Shown here one piece after another: positions 42,701 to 54,088 of a stretch of DNA of 64,000 bases. This stretch comes from Bursaphelenchus xylophilus (lineage: Eukaryota; Nematoda; Chromadorea; Rhabditida; Aphelenchoididae), in the NCBI GenBank assembly GCA_904066235.2, contig CAJFCV020000006.1, positions 11,222,001-11,286,000 on the forward strand, in the 5' to 3' direction. The translations under genes and the position numbers were made by a program. Position 1 is the stretch's first letter. Each line of letters begins with the position of its first letter. The notes under the pieces were generated by a model. That model did no database searches and was not told the origin of the DNA. It saw only the letters and a program-made list of their open reading frames with translations.

Positions 42701-44657
42701 CTCAAGAGGATCATTCCGACCATGCCGGACAAAAATAGGACAATCACCAGCGAGTTCATGATCGAGAACCATTGGATGTTGGTGTGGGGCATGGAATCGA
42801 GGATGTAATCCCATCTCGAGGACCATTTCACTTCGGTTTTCTAAAACATCGCAAATTGGTTGATAAAATAAGCTTGATACTATAACACAACGCTCTCAAA
42901 ATACTCCTAATCAACCATAAAATACATTCAAACCGATTTTTCCATCATTTCCGCAAAAAACCTCAAAAAGTATCAAAAGGTATCCATGATACTTTTTCGC
43001 GATTTCAAAAGTTTTCATACCCAAAAAATATTAGAAACACTCTATAGCACTATTTGAACTCAAAAAAGTCCCAACAACCCCATCAAAGTTAATTTCTTAC
43101 CTCCCAAACAATGGAGTAGGTGTAATGAACCTTAAAGTTCTTGTCATTGCTGCCGATAGCCTGAGGAGGGGCCGAAAGGGAGCAATCCAATTTGTTGGGG
43201 TCCTCATGCTTGATACTGAAAACAAAAATCGAAAAAAACTTTCATCAAATTTTTGAAGCTCATCTAAAGTAATATAATGCAAAATTCTTGCAAATTTCGT
43301 TAAAAAAATCGGGTGATATGCCACGGATTAGCAACATAGGGCCTTAATCTACCCTACAATCCCTTCGGAAGACTTATTCATTACCAAAAACTTTGATTTT
43401 TTGCCCTTCAAACATCTACCACCTAGTACAATATAAAACTTTTCAAAACCCCCAAAAAATCCCACCTTCTCGGCTGGACCTTGATTCTAATAATTCTTCC
43501 ACCAATTTTCTCGTCCAAAAAGTTGGGATCATTGGACATATCGCGATATTCAATCTTGATATCGACATGATTGAACAGATAGTAGCTGTCCGGCTGGCGA
43601 TATCTGGTGTCCAGCACGCACGCGTCCTTCGGTTTGCCTTCGGGGGTGACGTAGCAGCCCATGGGGAAGCCAGTGGTGCAGACGTTCATATTCTGCTGGT
43701 TGATGAAACAGAATGTGACGGGCATGTTGTCGATGATCCAATGGTGCTGGTAGTTCAGCTTCATTCCTCGGAACAACAACTTGATTTTGTCCTGGTCGAC
43801 GGCATTCGCGTTGTCGTAGGTCTTCTCGCAGAGGCTGGTGCATTGTTGGGATTCTTTGAAGCTAATCTGAAAATCATTTATATTGCACTTGATATCGGGA
43901 TGTTGTTCATGCCGATATTGACGCATATTGAAAGAAAACTTGTCCCAAAAATTTTCATACGCTTTAAACATTCCTAAACTTCTATTTAAAGGTATTTTCC
44001 GCAGTTTCTACGCCAAAAATTATATTACACTAGGCATCAGTTATATTATCCACGTCTACAACTCCGTGATCTCATGAAACCTCCTACTCAAACAGTACTG
44101 AATTGCAAAGCGCCACGTATTTTACCACCAAAAACTCATTTTTATTCTTCTCTGACAAAAAAACATAAGTTTTTCGATATTCTACCACCTGATTTAATTC
44201 GTAATTTTTTTCTGGATCAAAGTAAAAAACTCATTTCCATTTTTGATCACTGCTTCCTTCATGATCCTAAAACTCCAAACAAACAACATAAACACCGTAC
44301 CTTATATGGAGAGGGTCGAATTCGCTCGCCGAACAAGACTTGACCCAAATTTTCGACGGGCGATTCGTCCTCGGAGCCGACGCAAAAGTCGAAGCTATGG
44401 TATTCGTATGGGATTACACTTTGATCGCTGTCCAATTTGTTGACAAATAACGTCACATTGCTCTGAAATTTGAATTTTTATATTCAGATCACTACTACAA
44501 TATCAAAAAAATCGATTTTTGAGGCCAAATCTCCTACCGGGCATTTAGCCGATCGCTGATCGGCTTCACAGAAGTTGACTGGAGCCAAACCGGGGAGATA
44601 AAACGTCTGCACTGGGGCTAGTCCAACAGCCAGGACAAGGAGGAGATGTCGCAACAT
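39790..44657 (-). CDS. TM9SF2: Transmembrane 9 superfamily member 2 (nonaspanin), 8 exons
   Basis: Minus-strand exons 44657-44538, 44462-44301, 43866-43466, 43215-43101, 42840-42522, 41628-41139, 40634-40354 and 39857-39790 join in phase to 651 aa, close to the vertebrate protein. It is a Golgi/endosomal nine-TM protein. Exon 1 gives a signal peptide followed by [12 protein letters not shown]. The lumenal domain has [17 protein letters not shown] and GFPMGCYVT. Then come [65 protein letters not shown] and [15 protein letters not shown], all hallmarks of TM9SF2. The C-terminus is VKVD, the KxD-type COPI-binding Golgi-retention signal. The intron between exons 5 and 6 contains a 784-bp palindrome. 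Confidence 0.96.
41689..42472. repeat. 784-bp palindrome in a TM9SF2 intron
   Basis: Sequence on both sides of the family F element at 41958-42211 is itself inverted-repeated. 41689-41957 matches 42212-42472 in reverse complement, for example CGTATTTTACAATTTTTTGG against its complement, and GGGGGCCTTGGAC against GTCCAAGGCCCCC. The palindrome therefore has arms of about 390 bp and no real spacer. It lies wholly in the intron 41629-42521. Confidence 0.85.
41958..42211. mobile_element. Family F fold-back element, copy 4
   Basis: CAGTGACGGACCTGATCC on the left, GGTCCGTCACTG on the right, with the GCGCGCCC centre. It is followed by TA on the right and preceded by TG on the left. It forms the apex of the larger palindrome. 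Confidence 0.8.
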
Positions 44658-44659
44658 CT

Positions 44660-47440
44660 CATAAATTTAGGGGCTAAACCGCCGGCTTCTGTCGGTAAAC
44701 TTTACCCAGTATCTGAAATTGTCCTTCTACATCAAATGGAAAAAGATTGGGCAATAAATCCGACAAAAATTATATTACACATGGGGATTAATATAAAAAC
44801 GGCCTAAAACTTCGAAAATTTTCAAATAATATGGGAGAACTTATCATAATATGTAATAAACAGGAATTTCGCACCTAATAAAAGCCTTTTCGGCATCAAA
44901 GTCATCAAAAATTATATTACACATGACATAAATCATATCAAAATATTTTTGAAAAAACATCAAAACCAAAATTTTAACCAGATTTAATTGCACGTAGCCC
45001 ATTACCCAGCCCCTAGAAGGACGCCACGTTCCGCACCACGTCGAAAAAAGTGTTGTCCGCTCGCCTTTTTTACAAAAAAATTCTAATTCCCGAGGCGAAA
45101 ATGGAAATTTTGCTTTCGATATGGTTCAACAAACAGTCGGAGAAAACCATGAGTCGCACTTCAATCGCGGGGTGTGTTCGCTCCACGCAAATTTTGAATA
45201 AATTATATTAGAGTAGGCAGACCAGAAAAGAAACTGCTACAATACAGTGAATTGACGTGTCTATGATGTGTATTGGGGGTAGATAATATCGGAAGTCGGA
45301 TGGGGTGTGATTTTAATCTCCGGAAATTCGGAAAATGGCTGAAATTTATCGGAAAATACTAATTACCTAGATCTGGGAAGGATAATATCGGAAAGCCGTA
45401 TAACTTCAATTAAACTGGATATATTTGGGAATTTGAACTTCTATTAGCAAGATCAACTCATGTCACATCTTTTAAGACCAAGAACATTACGTTTGACTCA
45501 AATTTTGCCCGGTAAACTAGCAATTTTCCCCAACCACTTCAAACTGAAGAAGGATAATATATAATCTCCAAAAAACATGGGAAAGTTTTCAAAATTTCTG
45601 CTCAATTCAGTTATCAAACGTTGCGTTCCAGCTGATAACGCCGTATTACTCATCTTCTCGCCAAGAACAAAAGGCTTTTCCGATATTCCCCGTGAAACTT
45701 CAACATTCATACCTAAACGTGAAAAGCGGATGGGATGAAAGAGAACCTTACCGAAATGGATGGAAGATCCAGCCGACAAACCACACAAAAGCACTCTCGA
45801 CAGTGAGTGAACGTGGACAATTTCACCCCGAGAAACCCGAAAAAATAACAAATGCGTGGCAACAGAATGCCAAGAAGTTTTGGCACTCCAATGTTTTCGT
45901 GGCGAGGCGCCGACGAAAACTGTAATTGTTGTTTCTACTGTGTACAAGATGTATGATGACTAAAAAGTTGATGAAATTTCTGTTTAGTCGATGAAAAATT
46001 ATTAGCTTTAGTAAAATTTGCTGAGAGTTGAAAAAAATTATATTGTACTTGGTGATCACTGCTCAAAAACTCAATTTTAGCCCAAAAAACAACTGTAAAT
46101 TGATGAAATCTGATATGCACGTGGATTGTAGTTGCACTAAGAGCGATATGGAGTATAATGCGCCTAGTTTTCCACGACATTTCATCGCTGAAAACAAGGA
46201 AATCAGCGGAACTCCGTGTCCTCTAGTTTGCTTTCTAGTCTGGAAATTGTGTTTTTCTTCTCGTTGTAGTCGATATAAAATCGCCTTTTAACACAAAAGG
46301 AACCAAATTTAACGGGGGGTTTTGTAAATTAATTTTCGCTTTCGTTAAAACGAAAATTTTTGAAAATTTTGGTTAATTAATGGTGAAAGGGTTCAAAAAA
46401 TAGTAAATTTTGATTTCAATTAGTCTTTTTTCGAATAATTCGTATTCTCGAAGGTGTATGGAGAATTTTTCAAGCCGATTTGAAGGTTTTTAGGTGTCGG
46501 ATCAAGAGGAATATCGGATTTCCGGCGAGAAAACTGAACGTGAACTCTGTTTCAATGCTAACTCGAACTTTTTTTACTGTTTTGCTATTTTTTACTGCTA
46601 ATTTTATCTTGAAAAGTTGATTTTATGATTCTAATTTTCATGGTGATCGTATTTTACAAATTTTTTAAAATTTTGTTTTTTGAAATTTTTCAGTCTAGCC
46701 GGCTCTTTTTTAGCGGTAAATTTGGGGTGTTTAGTTGTAAAAACATCACAAAGCACACTCAAATTAATCCTTTCCCTCTTTGATTTCTCTAATTTACAAG
46801 GGAAGGGGTCCGAAGAGCGACGCTCAGATTTTAATGAAACTTGGCACAAAGTTAGATAATTCTTTTTTTTTGTGAAAAAAGATGCAAGACTTTTAGCTCG
46901 TGCTTTGCAGAAACGATCGAGTTTTTTAGGTCAGAATTTGAAAAAATACGACATTTTTTTGCGGATTTTCAGAAAAAATTTTGCGCCTATTTCTACCGTA
47001 GGGTGTAATTTTTGCATAAAGATGTGGCCAAAAAGTTTTTTTATCTCGAGATATGTGGCCTAGAAAAAATGAGCGTCGCACTTGAATGATCTCTCTTTTG
47101 TAATGTGCAGTTTTTAAATTTTTATTGCTGTTTTTGAGACAAGTAAAACCCCTTGTTCAAGAAAATAATTGCCCAAGGAATGCGCAAAATTTCACCTTGT
47201 AAATTTGAGCCGAGTGTTATCTATAATATTGTAAATGTGGATTCCCTGAACATCTTTTTTGATTCCTTGAGCATACTTTTTGCGATATTGGTTTTTGTCT
47301 TGTCGCTCCTTTTTGTTTTTGAGTTCCAAAGTTCGCGCTATGAAAACTCTAACAACAAGCGTCTTTCTTGACTTCTGCTTTGCTTGTTGGGCTCGTTTAT
47401 ACTCGTTTATATGTAGTTTCTTCCCGTAGTTTTGTCTGTT
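44660..47440. other. Intergenic region between divergent TM9SF2 and UGT genes
   Basis: It must hold both promoters. Several TTATATTACAC-type motifs occur (about 44769, 44918, 45198, 46037). The short open frames (45692-45925 plus, 45498-45947 minus) have no splice or domain support. A family H element occupies 46797-47100. Confidence 0.5.
46797..47100. mobile_element. Family H element
   Basis: It begins CAAGGGAAGGGGTCC, then AGAGCGACGCTCAGATTTT, and ends GAGCGTCGCACTTGA and TCTTTTG. It is flanked by TTA on the left and TAA on the right. It contains GCCTATTTCTACCGTAG. Confidence 0.65.
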
Positions 47441-47461
47441 TTTCAGTCTCTGCTGCTCGGA

Positions 47462-50400
47462 ATGAAGTTGACGGCCCTTCTTCTTCTGCTGGCTGCAGTT
47501 TCGGCAGTTCGAAGCGCTGAGATTTTGGCAACCTATGCGGATGGGGTTTTCAGTCACATGTACAGCATGTATCCGTATTTGGAGAGGTAAAAATTTTTTT
47601 TTGGAAAAAAATAGAAAAAAAAATTTGAGTTTTGCCTTGAAATTTTCAGATTATAATAAGCCTAATGCAAAAAATAAATGTTCAAAAAATCGTTTTTCTC
47701 TGAGTAAAATAAAAAAAGTTATAGTCAAAAAAAAGATTTTTCTCTGACCGACTCCTCGTTTTTCATGGTCTCTCTCGCAAAGAGATCGTTGAATATCTCG
47801 GCTCTTCTGACAAGGATCTGGCCAAAACTTTCAGCAGTTAATAAATGGTATTTGTAGAAGGCCCATGAAAAATTTGAAAAAAATCGATGTAACTTTGGCT
47901 ACTCTATGATATTTTTTCGAAATATTGAAGTATAGCTTCAAAAAAAATTTTGTTTATAGATGGACAGCTGAAATTATCAGGGATTAATCTAAGGCCTATG
48001 TCCAGTGTATTTACAAAATTTCAAAGAAATCCGGCCATTACATTTTTAGTACTGCCTTTCCCAAAAAATTTCTTCCAAAAGTCATCAAAATCCTCAAAAC
48101 TTCCCGAAAAAGCCTTTTTTCAGCCTCGCCGATGCTGGTCACAACGTGACCATCTTCCATACGGGCGTTGAAAAACCCCCGACCTTCAAGCACAAGAATA
48201 TTTTTCAAATGGAAATTCGTCGGGTCAATGAGACGAGTGTTGTGAACCAGATGAAAACAATCTTCTGGCAAATGAGCTCCCATTCTGATGAGCCGCCAAT
48301 GATCACTTTTGGGCATGAAGTGGTTCTAAAGAAGGAAATTGACGAGTATTCGGAGGATGTAAGTTATTTTGAGGTTGATCACATTTGACACTTTTGAAAA
48401 GTATCATGGATCACTTTTGATACTTTTTGAGGTTTTTGTGTAAAAAGAAAAATAAATAACAACCCGAGTATTATCCGGTCGTATTTTACAATTTCAATAA
48501 ATATTTAGTAGGAAAAATTTGGAAAAATTTAAATTTCCGCCATTTTTCAAACTTTCTGGCATTCTGTTTCAACCGTTCAAAAACTAGTTTTTCTACTAAA
48601 TTTCAACGTTATTTTAAAATTTATTAAAATCCATACGTGATTATTTTGATATAACACTTGATGCTTTTGAAAAGTATCATGGATCACTTTTGATACTTTT
48701 TGGGGTTTTTTGTGTAAAAAGGTAAATAAATAACAAGCATTGGTTTTGTAAACGTATTTTACAATTTCAGCAAATATTTGGCATAAAAAAAATGGAAAAT
48801 TTAAATTCCCGCCATTTTTCAAACTTTTTGGCATTTTGTTTTAACCTTTCAGAAATGAATTTTTAACACAAATGTAACATTATTCTAAAGTTTATTAAAA
48901 TCCATACGTGATTCCTGTTGATATAACACTTGATACTTTTGAAAAGTATCATGGATCACTCTTGATACTTTTTGAGGTTTTTGGGTAAAAAAAGGTACAT
49001 AAATAATAGGCCAGAGCATACCCAAACGTATTTTACAATTTCAGCAAATATTTGGCAGGAAAAAAACGGAAAAGTTTAAATTCCCGCCATTTTTCAAACC
49101 TTTTGGCGTTCTGTTTCAACCGTCCAGGAATGAATTTTTCAACAGAATTTCAACGTTATTTTAAAATTTATAGAAAAAATGCGTGATCCCTTTTGATAGT
49201 TTCAAAAAGTATCAAGGATACCGTTTGATACTTTTTGATACTTTTCATATATTTGACTCAAAAATTAGGTAAACATAGACGAACGATACGTATTTTACGC
49301 TTCTCCGAATTCACAACTCCTGTTTTCCCCAAAAGATTTTACTGTGTTTGTTTAAAACCCCCATTTTTCTCAAAAAATCCCATTTTCAGCTGATATTTCC
49401 CAAAAAATCTCAGCTTTTTAGCTGATGAAAATCTTCACTCGGCGCTGGGATTTGATTATCATCGATACTTTGTTCAATAATCAAGGATATGCCGTGGCCT
49501 TATACCATAAACAGCACTATGGTACCCCTTACATCAACTATATGACATCGCATATTTTTGAGCCCGATGCGATTTGGAATTCCATGGGTAAGATCGCTCT
49601 ATCTCAATCAACCAAACACTGATCGAAAATCGGCCAAGAAACAAATAATTTGGCCATTTTTGGGACAAAACAAAAATCACAATTTTAGGCCGCTCTTGGG
49701 CCGCGAAACAGAGCGTTTTCACCCCGATTCCGAGGGATTCGGATGACGTTTTTGATGTGAAAAAATTCTCTCATCGACTGACCACAGTTGCCGAGAACAC
49801 CTTGGAATTTGTGCTGTTTAATTTCGCGCCAGCGGCAATGTTTTCCGCCATCCGAGAGCTGGGAGTGAATGGGTTTTCGTTTCAAAAATTGAGGACAGAA
49901 GGATCGCTCTACATTAGCGACGGATTCACAGCGTTTGATACGGCTGCAGGTAAGGGTTTTTTGTTGGAAATGTTCATTATTTTCCCGACAGACTGGTATA
50001 TCTAATGTAAATCATCTTCTCTTTAGAAGCCTATGACTTCCGTTCGGTGGGCGCTTACTGTGCAAAAGGAGATCCCGTCACCGGGGAATTGAAGGCTTTC
50101 ATGGAAGACAAGACGTCCAAAGGTTAGATCGGGGAATCTGAAGAAAATCTACGGAAAAGTGGAGATTTCAGGCCCAAGATTTTCGAAAATCTTTGTGGAC
50201 GAGAGAGTACACGATATGTAGAGGGAGGTCAGAGAGAAAAACACTTTTTGGCCTTATCCTTGCCAGTTTTTGTGCGGAAAAAAACAATTTTTTGTGGAAA
50301 TATAATCCTTTATAGTACAAATAGGTAAGAAACTTTTCATACCAGATCCAGTGGCAAAAAACGTACCATTTTGCATCTGGGAAGCATCAAAAATGTAGCA

Positions 50401-51741
50401 AAATACCTCCCTCTCCAAGTTTAAGGCTCCGATTTCAAAAGCGTGCTCTTCAAAACGGAGTTTTTTCACTTGGAGGGGGGAGCATTTTGCCACATTTTTG
50501 ATGCTTCCCGGATGCAAAATGATACTTTTTTTGCCGCTGGATCACGTCCGTCACTGTACTTTTCTCGGGAATATGTAGACATGACTCGCCCGCAAGGACT
50601 GTTTTACCTCGGCCGAGCTAAGACCTACAGAAATTCAGACGTGGCCTCTGCATATCGTATGTGCAAAATTTCATCAAAATCTGAGCGTCTCACTTGTGGT
50701 ACTTCCGTTGTAAACTAACTCACCATTTCAGGCACAATCTACCTCGCCTTTGGCTCCGTGGTTCAATGGTCCGCCGCCCCGCAACACACTGTCAACGCCC
50801 TCTTCTCGGCACTCAACAAACTCACCGACTATCGGATAATTGTTTCGTCGAAATCGGACATCCATTTCGACCTAAAACCCCATTTCAAGATCGTCTCATG
50901 GGCGCCTCAAGTCGGGATTCTGAATCACAAATCTACGGTGATGTTCATCTCCCATGGTGGAATAAAAAGTGTGAAAGAGGCGATTTGCTCGGCAACTCCG
51001 ACGGTTTTCTTCCCATTATTCGCGGAACAGGCCGGAAATGGAAGGCAATTGGCGAAGAAGAAGGTGGCCGGGTTGATTAACAAGTTCACAATCAGCGAGC
51101 ACAACGTGGCCAAGGAAGTGAATAAGGTATGTTGAAGTAGCTTATAAAGAGTTTTTTTGGGGTATCTCAAATTTATCAGTCTGTCGGGAAAATAATGGGC
51201 ACACTGTCGCTACGCCAATCGCATCGCTGAAGTGTTGTTTCTTCCGCGACACAATTCATTTTCTCTGCGGCAACGCGATTTTCGATGCGACAGAGTGCTC
51301 ATTATTTTCCCGACAGACTGATCGAAAGCTCTAATCTATGTTTTCAAAAAATTTTATCGAAAAATTACCATTTTCCTTCAAGAATTTGCGATTTTCCGAC
51401 AACAAGTCTCATTTTAGACAGTAACTTTTTCACAAAAAAAAAACGATTTTCAGATCCTCACGGACCCCTCCTACCAAACACGTATGAACAAACTCCGTGA
51501 GCACTACAAGGCGGGCCCGATTTCCAACTTGGAGATGGCCGTCCATTTGACGAACCGCATCATCAAAAAGAACGGCAAGAACACGTGGTTCAAGCGGAAG
51601 GGAATCGAACTCTCTTGGGTCCAGTACCTCTATCTGGACTTGTTCAGCATCGTAGCTGTAGCGCTTTATATTGTTGTCAAAATGGTGATCTTGGTGGCGA
51701 AGAATACGTATTCCGGATTGAAGAATTGTAAAGTCTTGTAA
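47462..51741 (+). CDS. UDP-glucuronosyltransferase (UGT), 7 exons
   Basis: Exons 47462-47586, 48124-48358, 49422-49587, 49689-49949, 50027-50122, 50732-51126 and 51454-51741 join in phase to 521 aa, the normal UGT length. It transfers a sugar from a UDP-sugar to small lipophilic compounds in the ER lumen (detoxification). An N-terminal signal peptide (KLTALLLLLAAVSA) is followed by AEILATYADG. The UDP-sugar signature runs from about residue 351: WAPQVGILNHKSTVMFISHG, then HGG and an FAEQAGNGRQ acceptor-site block. GTIYLAFGSVV precedes it. One C-terminal TM (FSIVAVALYIVVKMVILVA) with a short lysine-containing tail anchors it. A TTTTCAG acceptor 15 bases before the ATG suggests trans-splicing. 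AATAAA is at 51752. Confidence 0.93.
48391..49230. repeat. Tandem repeat, unit about 272 bp, about 3.2 copies, in UGT intron 2
   Basis: CTTTTGAAAAGTATCATGGA starts at 48391, 48664 and 48936 (periods 273 and 272), with a decayed fourth start near 49200. Each unit also contains CGTATTTTACAATTTCA and CCGCCATTTTTCAAAC. CTTTTGAAAAGTATC is followed by an inverted GATACTTTTT, so each unit has a small hairpin. Confidence 0.85.
49968..49997. mobile_element. Family A MITE terminal fragment in UGT intron 4
   Basis: Only the right terminus (TTCATTATTTTCCCGACAGACTG) remains, inside a 77-bp intron. Confidence 0.55.
50123..50713. mobile_element. Family H element split by a family F element, UGT intron 5
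   Basis: H blocks (GACGAGAGAGTACACG, GAGGTCAGAGAGAAAAACAC) lie left of the F copy, and the H right end (CAAAATCTGAGCGTCTCACT, GGTACTTCCGTTGTAA) lies right of it. The H element makes up nearly the whole 609-bp intron. Confidence 0.6.
50340..50556. mobile_element. Family F fold-back element, copy 5
   Basis: The right terminus CGTCCGTCACTG is followed by TA. The left terminus is eroded (CCAGATCCAGTGGC). The arms mirror around about 50447. Confidence 0.7.
51178..51323. mobile_element. Family A MITE, subfamily A, UGT intron 6
   Basis: CAGTCTGTCGGGAAAATAATG to the mirrored CCCGACAGACTG, with the subfamily A interior in reverse orientation. Confidence 0.8.
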
Positions 51742-51771
51742 ATTGGTGTGTAATAAATTGTAAATTTCGAA

Positions 51772-52163
51772 AAAGTTCCTTATTTTGGCCACAACAAAGG
51801 TACCCCGCGAACTGCGCCCAAGCTTGGGCACTAAAGTTAAGAAAAAACGCTTCGACCTAGCTGGCACTGAATAACTATAATAGCTCTATAGTTTTGTGGG
51901 TACCTACGAAGGCTGTGACGACTCATTCAGTTCCATACAGAGGCAATAAGTTTAGTTTCGGACATTTTTCATCGTATAAAGTGTAAAATCTCAGGCTGCA
52001 GCCGTTTTTGAAAGGTAAGGTGGTACGTAAAAAAGAAGGTACCTCACTAACTAAACCCACTGTCCGGGCATTGACAATGATGAATTGAGCGTGCACGCTA
52101 AATTTGGGCTAATTCCGACAAGTTTCCGCAAAGTTATAAGTTGTGGCCAAAATAAGGAACTTT
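51772..52163. mobile_element. AAAGTTCCTTATTTTGGCC element, left copy
   Basis: About 390 bp, beginning AAAGTTCCTTATTTTGGCC and ending in its complement. It is an inverted near-copy of 52527-52902. It starts 31 bp after the UGT stop, so the UGT 3' UTR may run into it. Confidence 0.75.
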
Positions 52164-52229
52164 TACCGTAAATTTGGAGCGGAAGCTTGTAAATGATAAT
52201 AATTTTGGGCTACACAAACAATTTTAAAA

Positions 52230-52520
52230 AAAGTGCGACGCTCAGATTTTCATCGAATTTTGCCCACATGCCAGGCATAGGCAACATATCAGTTCCAAAA
52301 AGTTGTAGCTCGCGCTTTGCAGTCGCAGACATTCAACAGTCCTTGCGGCTGAGAGAGTGCGAGAAACGTGGAGAGCCGTCATAGAGGAAATTATATAGGC
52401 TATCTCTTTACCAGACCGGTGCGGAAAAAATTGATTTTCGGTGGAGAAATATTACTCCCTACGGTAGAAATAATCATAGAAAACTCTTCATGCCAAAATT
52501 CGCAAAAAAGTGTAATTTTT
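52230..52520. mobile_element. Family H element between the two AAAGTTCC elements
   Basis: AGTGCGACGCTCAGATTTTC at the left, then ATATCAGTTCC, TAGCTCGCGCTTTGCAG, GAGAGAGTGCGAGAAACG and CTACGGTAGAAATAATCAT. The right terminus is missing or degenerate. Confidence 0.55.
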
Positions 52521-52526
52521 GTGGTA

Positions 52527-52902
52527 AAAGTTCCTTATTTGGCCACAACTTATAACTTTGCGGAAACTTGTCGGAATTAGCCCAAATTTAGCGTGCACGC
52601 TCAATTCATCGTTGTCAGTGCCCGGACAGTGGATTTAGTTAGTGAGGTACCTTCTTTTTTACGTACCATCTTACCCTTCAAAACCGGCCGCAGCCCACTT
52701 TATACGATGAAACATGTCCGGAACTAAACTTATTGCCTCCGTATGGAACTAAATGAGTCGTCACAGCCTTCGTAGGTACCCTTAAAACTATAGAGCTATT
52801 ATAGTAATTCAGCTAGGTCGAAGCGTTTTTTCCTAACTTTAGTGCCCAAGTTTGGACGCAGTTTGCGGAGTACCTTTGTTGTGGCCAAAATAAGGAACTT
52901 TT
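52527..52902. mobile_element. AAAGTTCCTTATTTTGGCC element, right copy (inverted)
   Basis: Shares nearly all of its sequence with the left copy in reverse complement, including GAGCGTGCACGCTAAATTTG and GTCGAAGCGTTTTTTC blocks. It has the same terminal inverted repeat. Confidence 0.75.
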
Positions 52903-53018
52903 TCCATTTTTGTGCATGTTTTCATCCTAAAAACACCGATCTTTTTTGGAAATCGGTGGTTGGAGCCTCGCGTATGTCTTTTGTTAGAAAATAGATATAA
53001 CGAATGGATTTTTATCTA

Positions 53019-53867
53019 CAGGGTGTCCAGAGAAATTCCGCGGAAAGTGTTTGCCGATTTCTCGGCGCTCAGGCAAGATATCCAAAAAATTCTTTTTGCA
53101 TTAGAAAGAAGACTATGGGCGGTTTTTTGTCTGAAAAAGTTTTTTTGTCCGCCGACGCGGAACATACTGTATTCGACGGAGACTTTTGGTAGCTTTTTTG
53201 GTCATCACACCAATCTTAAGCGCTTTACTATGATCCTGAAACTATCGGAAAGCCTTCAGTTTTTTCCACAGAGGATCAGGGGACCGACGACATATATGCA
53301 ATCGCATTTAGCGACTGCACCGCACTGTGCAGTTGCGTCAACAGCGATAAAGTCCGACCGCACCGTGCGGAAGTTTGAAACAGCGGGGCAAAGGGAAGTT
53401 CAAACGAAAAATATTTTGTTGTTTTCTGGTGCACCAAGTCGTTTACTGATGGCTAAGCTGCTGCCAAGGCTTGGCGACGAAATTTTAGAGAGCATATGGG
53501 ATCAGCAAAGAATGCTAGCCACATAATGTTTGGGACGTCTCCTATCCAAAGCTGAGTTGTGGCCTCCGCCGATACAGAAAGCTCGCCATTCCATTGCCGA
53601 ACGTTTGGTACACATAAAAATAAGATAACATTCTCTTTTTAACCATCAGAAATCGTACTGAAGCTTTTAAGATTGGTGTGATGGCCAAAAAAGCTACCAA
53701 AAGTCTCCGCCGAATACAGTATGTTCCGCGTCGGCGGACAAAAAAATTTTTTTAGAAAAAAAACCGCCCATAGACTTCTTTCTAATGCAAAAAGAATTTT
53801 TTGGATATCTTGCCTGAGCGCTGAGAAATCGGCAAACACTTTCCGCGGAATTTCTCTGGACACCCTG
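53019..53867. mobile_element. Mariner-type inverted-repeat element (CAGGGTGTCC TIR)
   Basis: Terminal inverted repeats of about 215 bp begin CAGGGTGTCCAGAGAAATTC and end in its complement, flanked by TA on both sides. The interior (about 53265-53640) has two TGCACNGTGCA-like motifs (53318-53365) and no recognisable transposase. Confidence 0.75.
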
Positions 53868-54088
53868 TAAAAGAGGTTTGTTGTACAAAAGTCACAACCA
53901 ACCCCTTAATTGCGAAATAACACTCTCACCAAACATTTCTCTGATCATTTTTTCGCATAAAAGTTCATAAAAGCCCCGCTTTTTGGCGTTTTGCAACCGT
54001 TGGAAACGAAAAAAATGCTGGGCTCTTTAACTCTAATCTCTCTCTTTTTCCATTGAAAAAATAATTTTTTGAATTTTCAGTGCTATAA

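Noticed and set aside
43393..43977. 194-aa plus-strand frame
   Set aside because: Exact antisense shadow of TM9SF2 exon 3.
45498..45947. 149-aa minus-strand frame and the opposing 77-aa plus-strand frame
   Set aside because: No motif, overlapping frames on both strands, and no splice context.
52912..53526. 204-aa plus-strand frame as a gene or transposase
   Set aside because: Crosses the boundary of the TIR element and has no DDE/D or helix-turn-helix motif. The frame is also partly the complement of the TIR.
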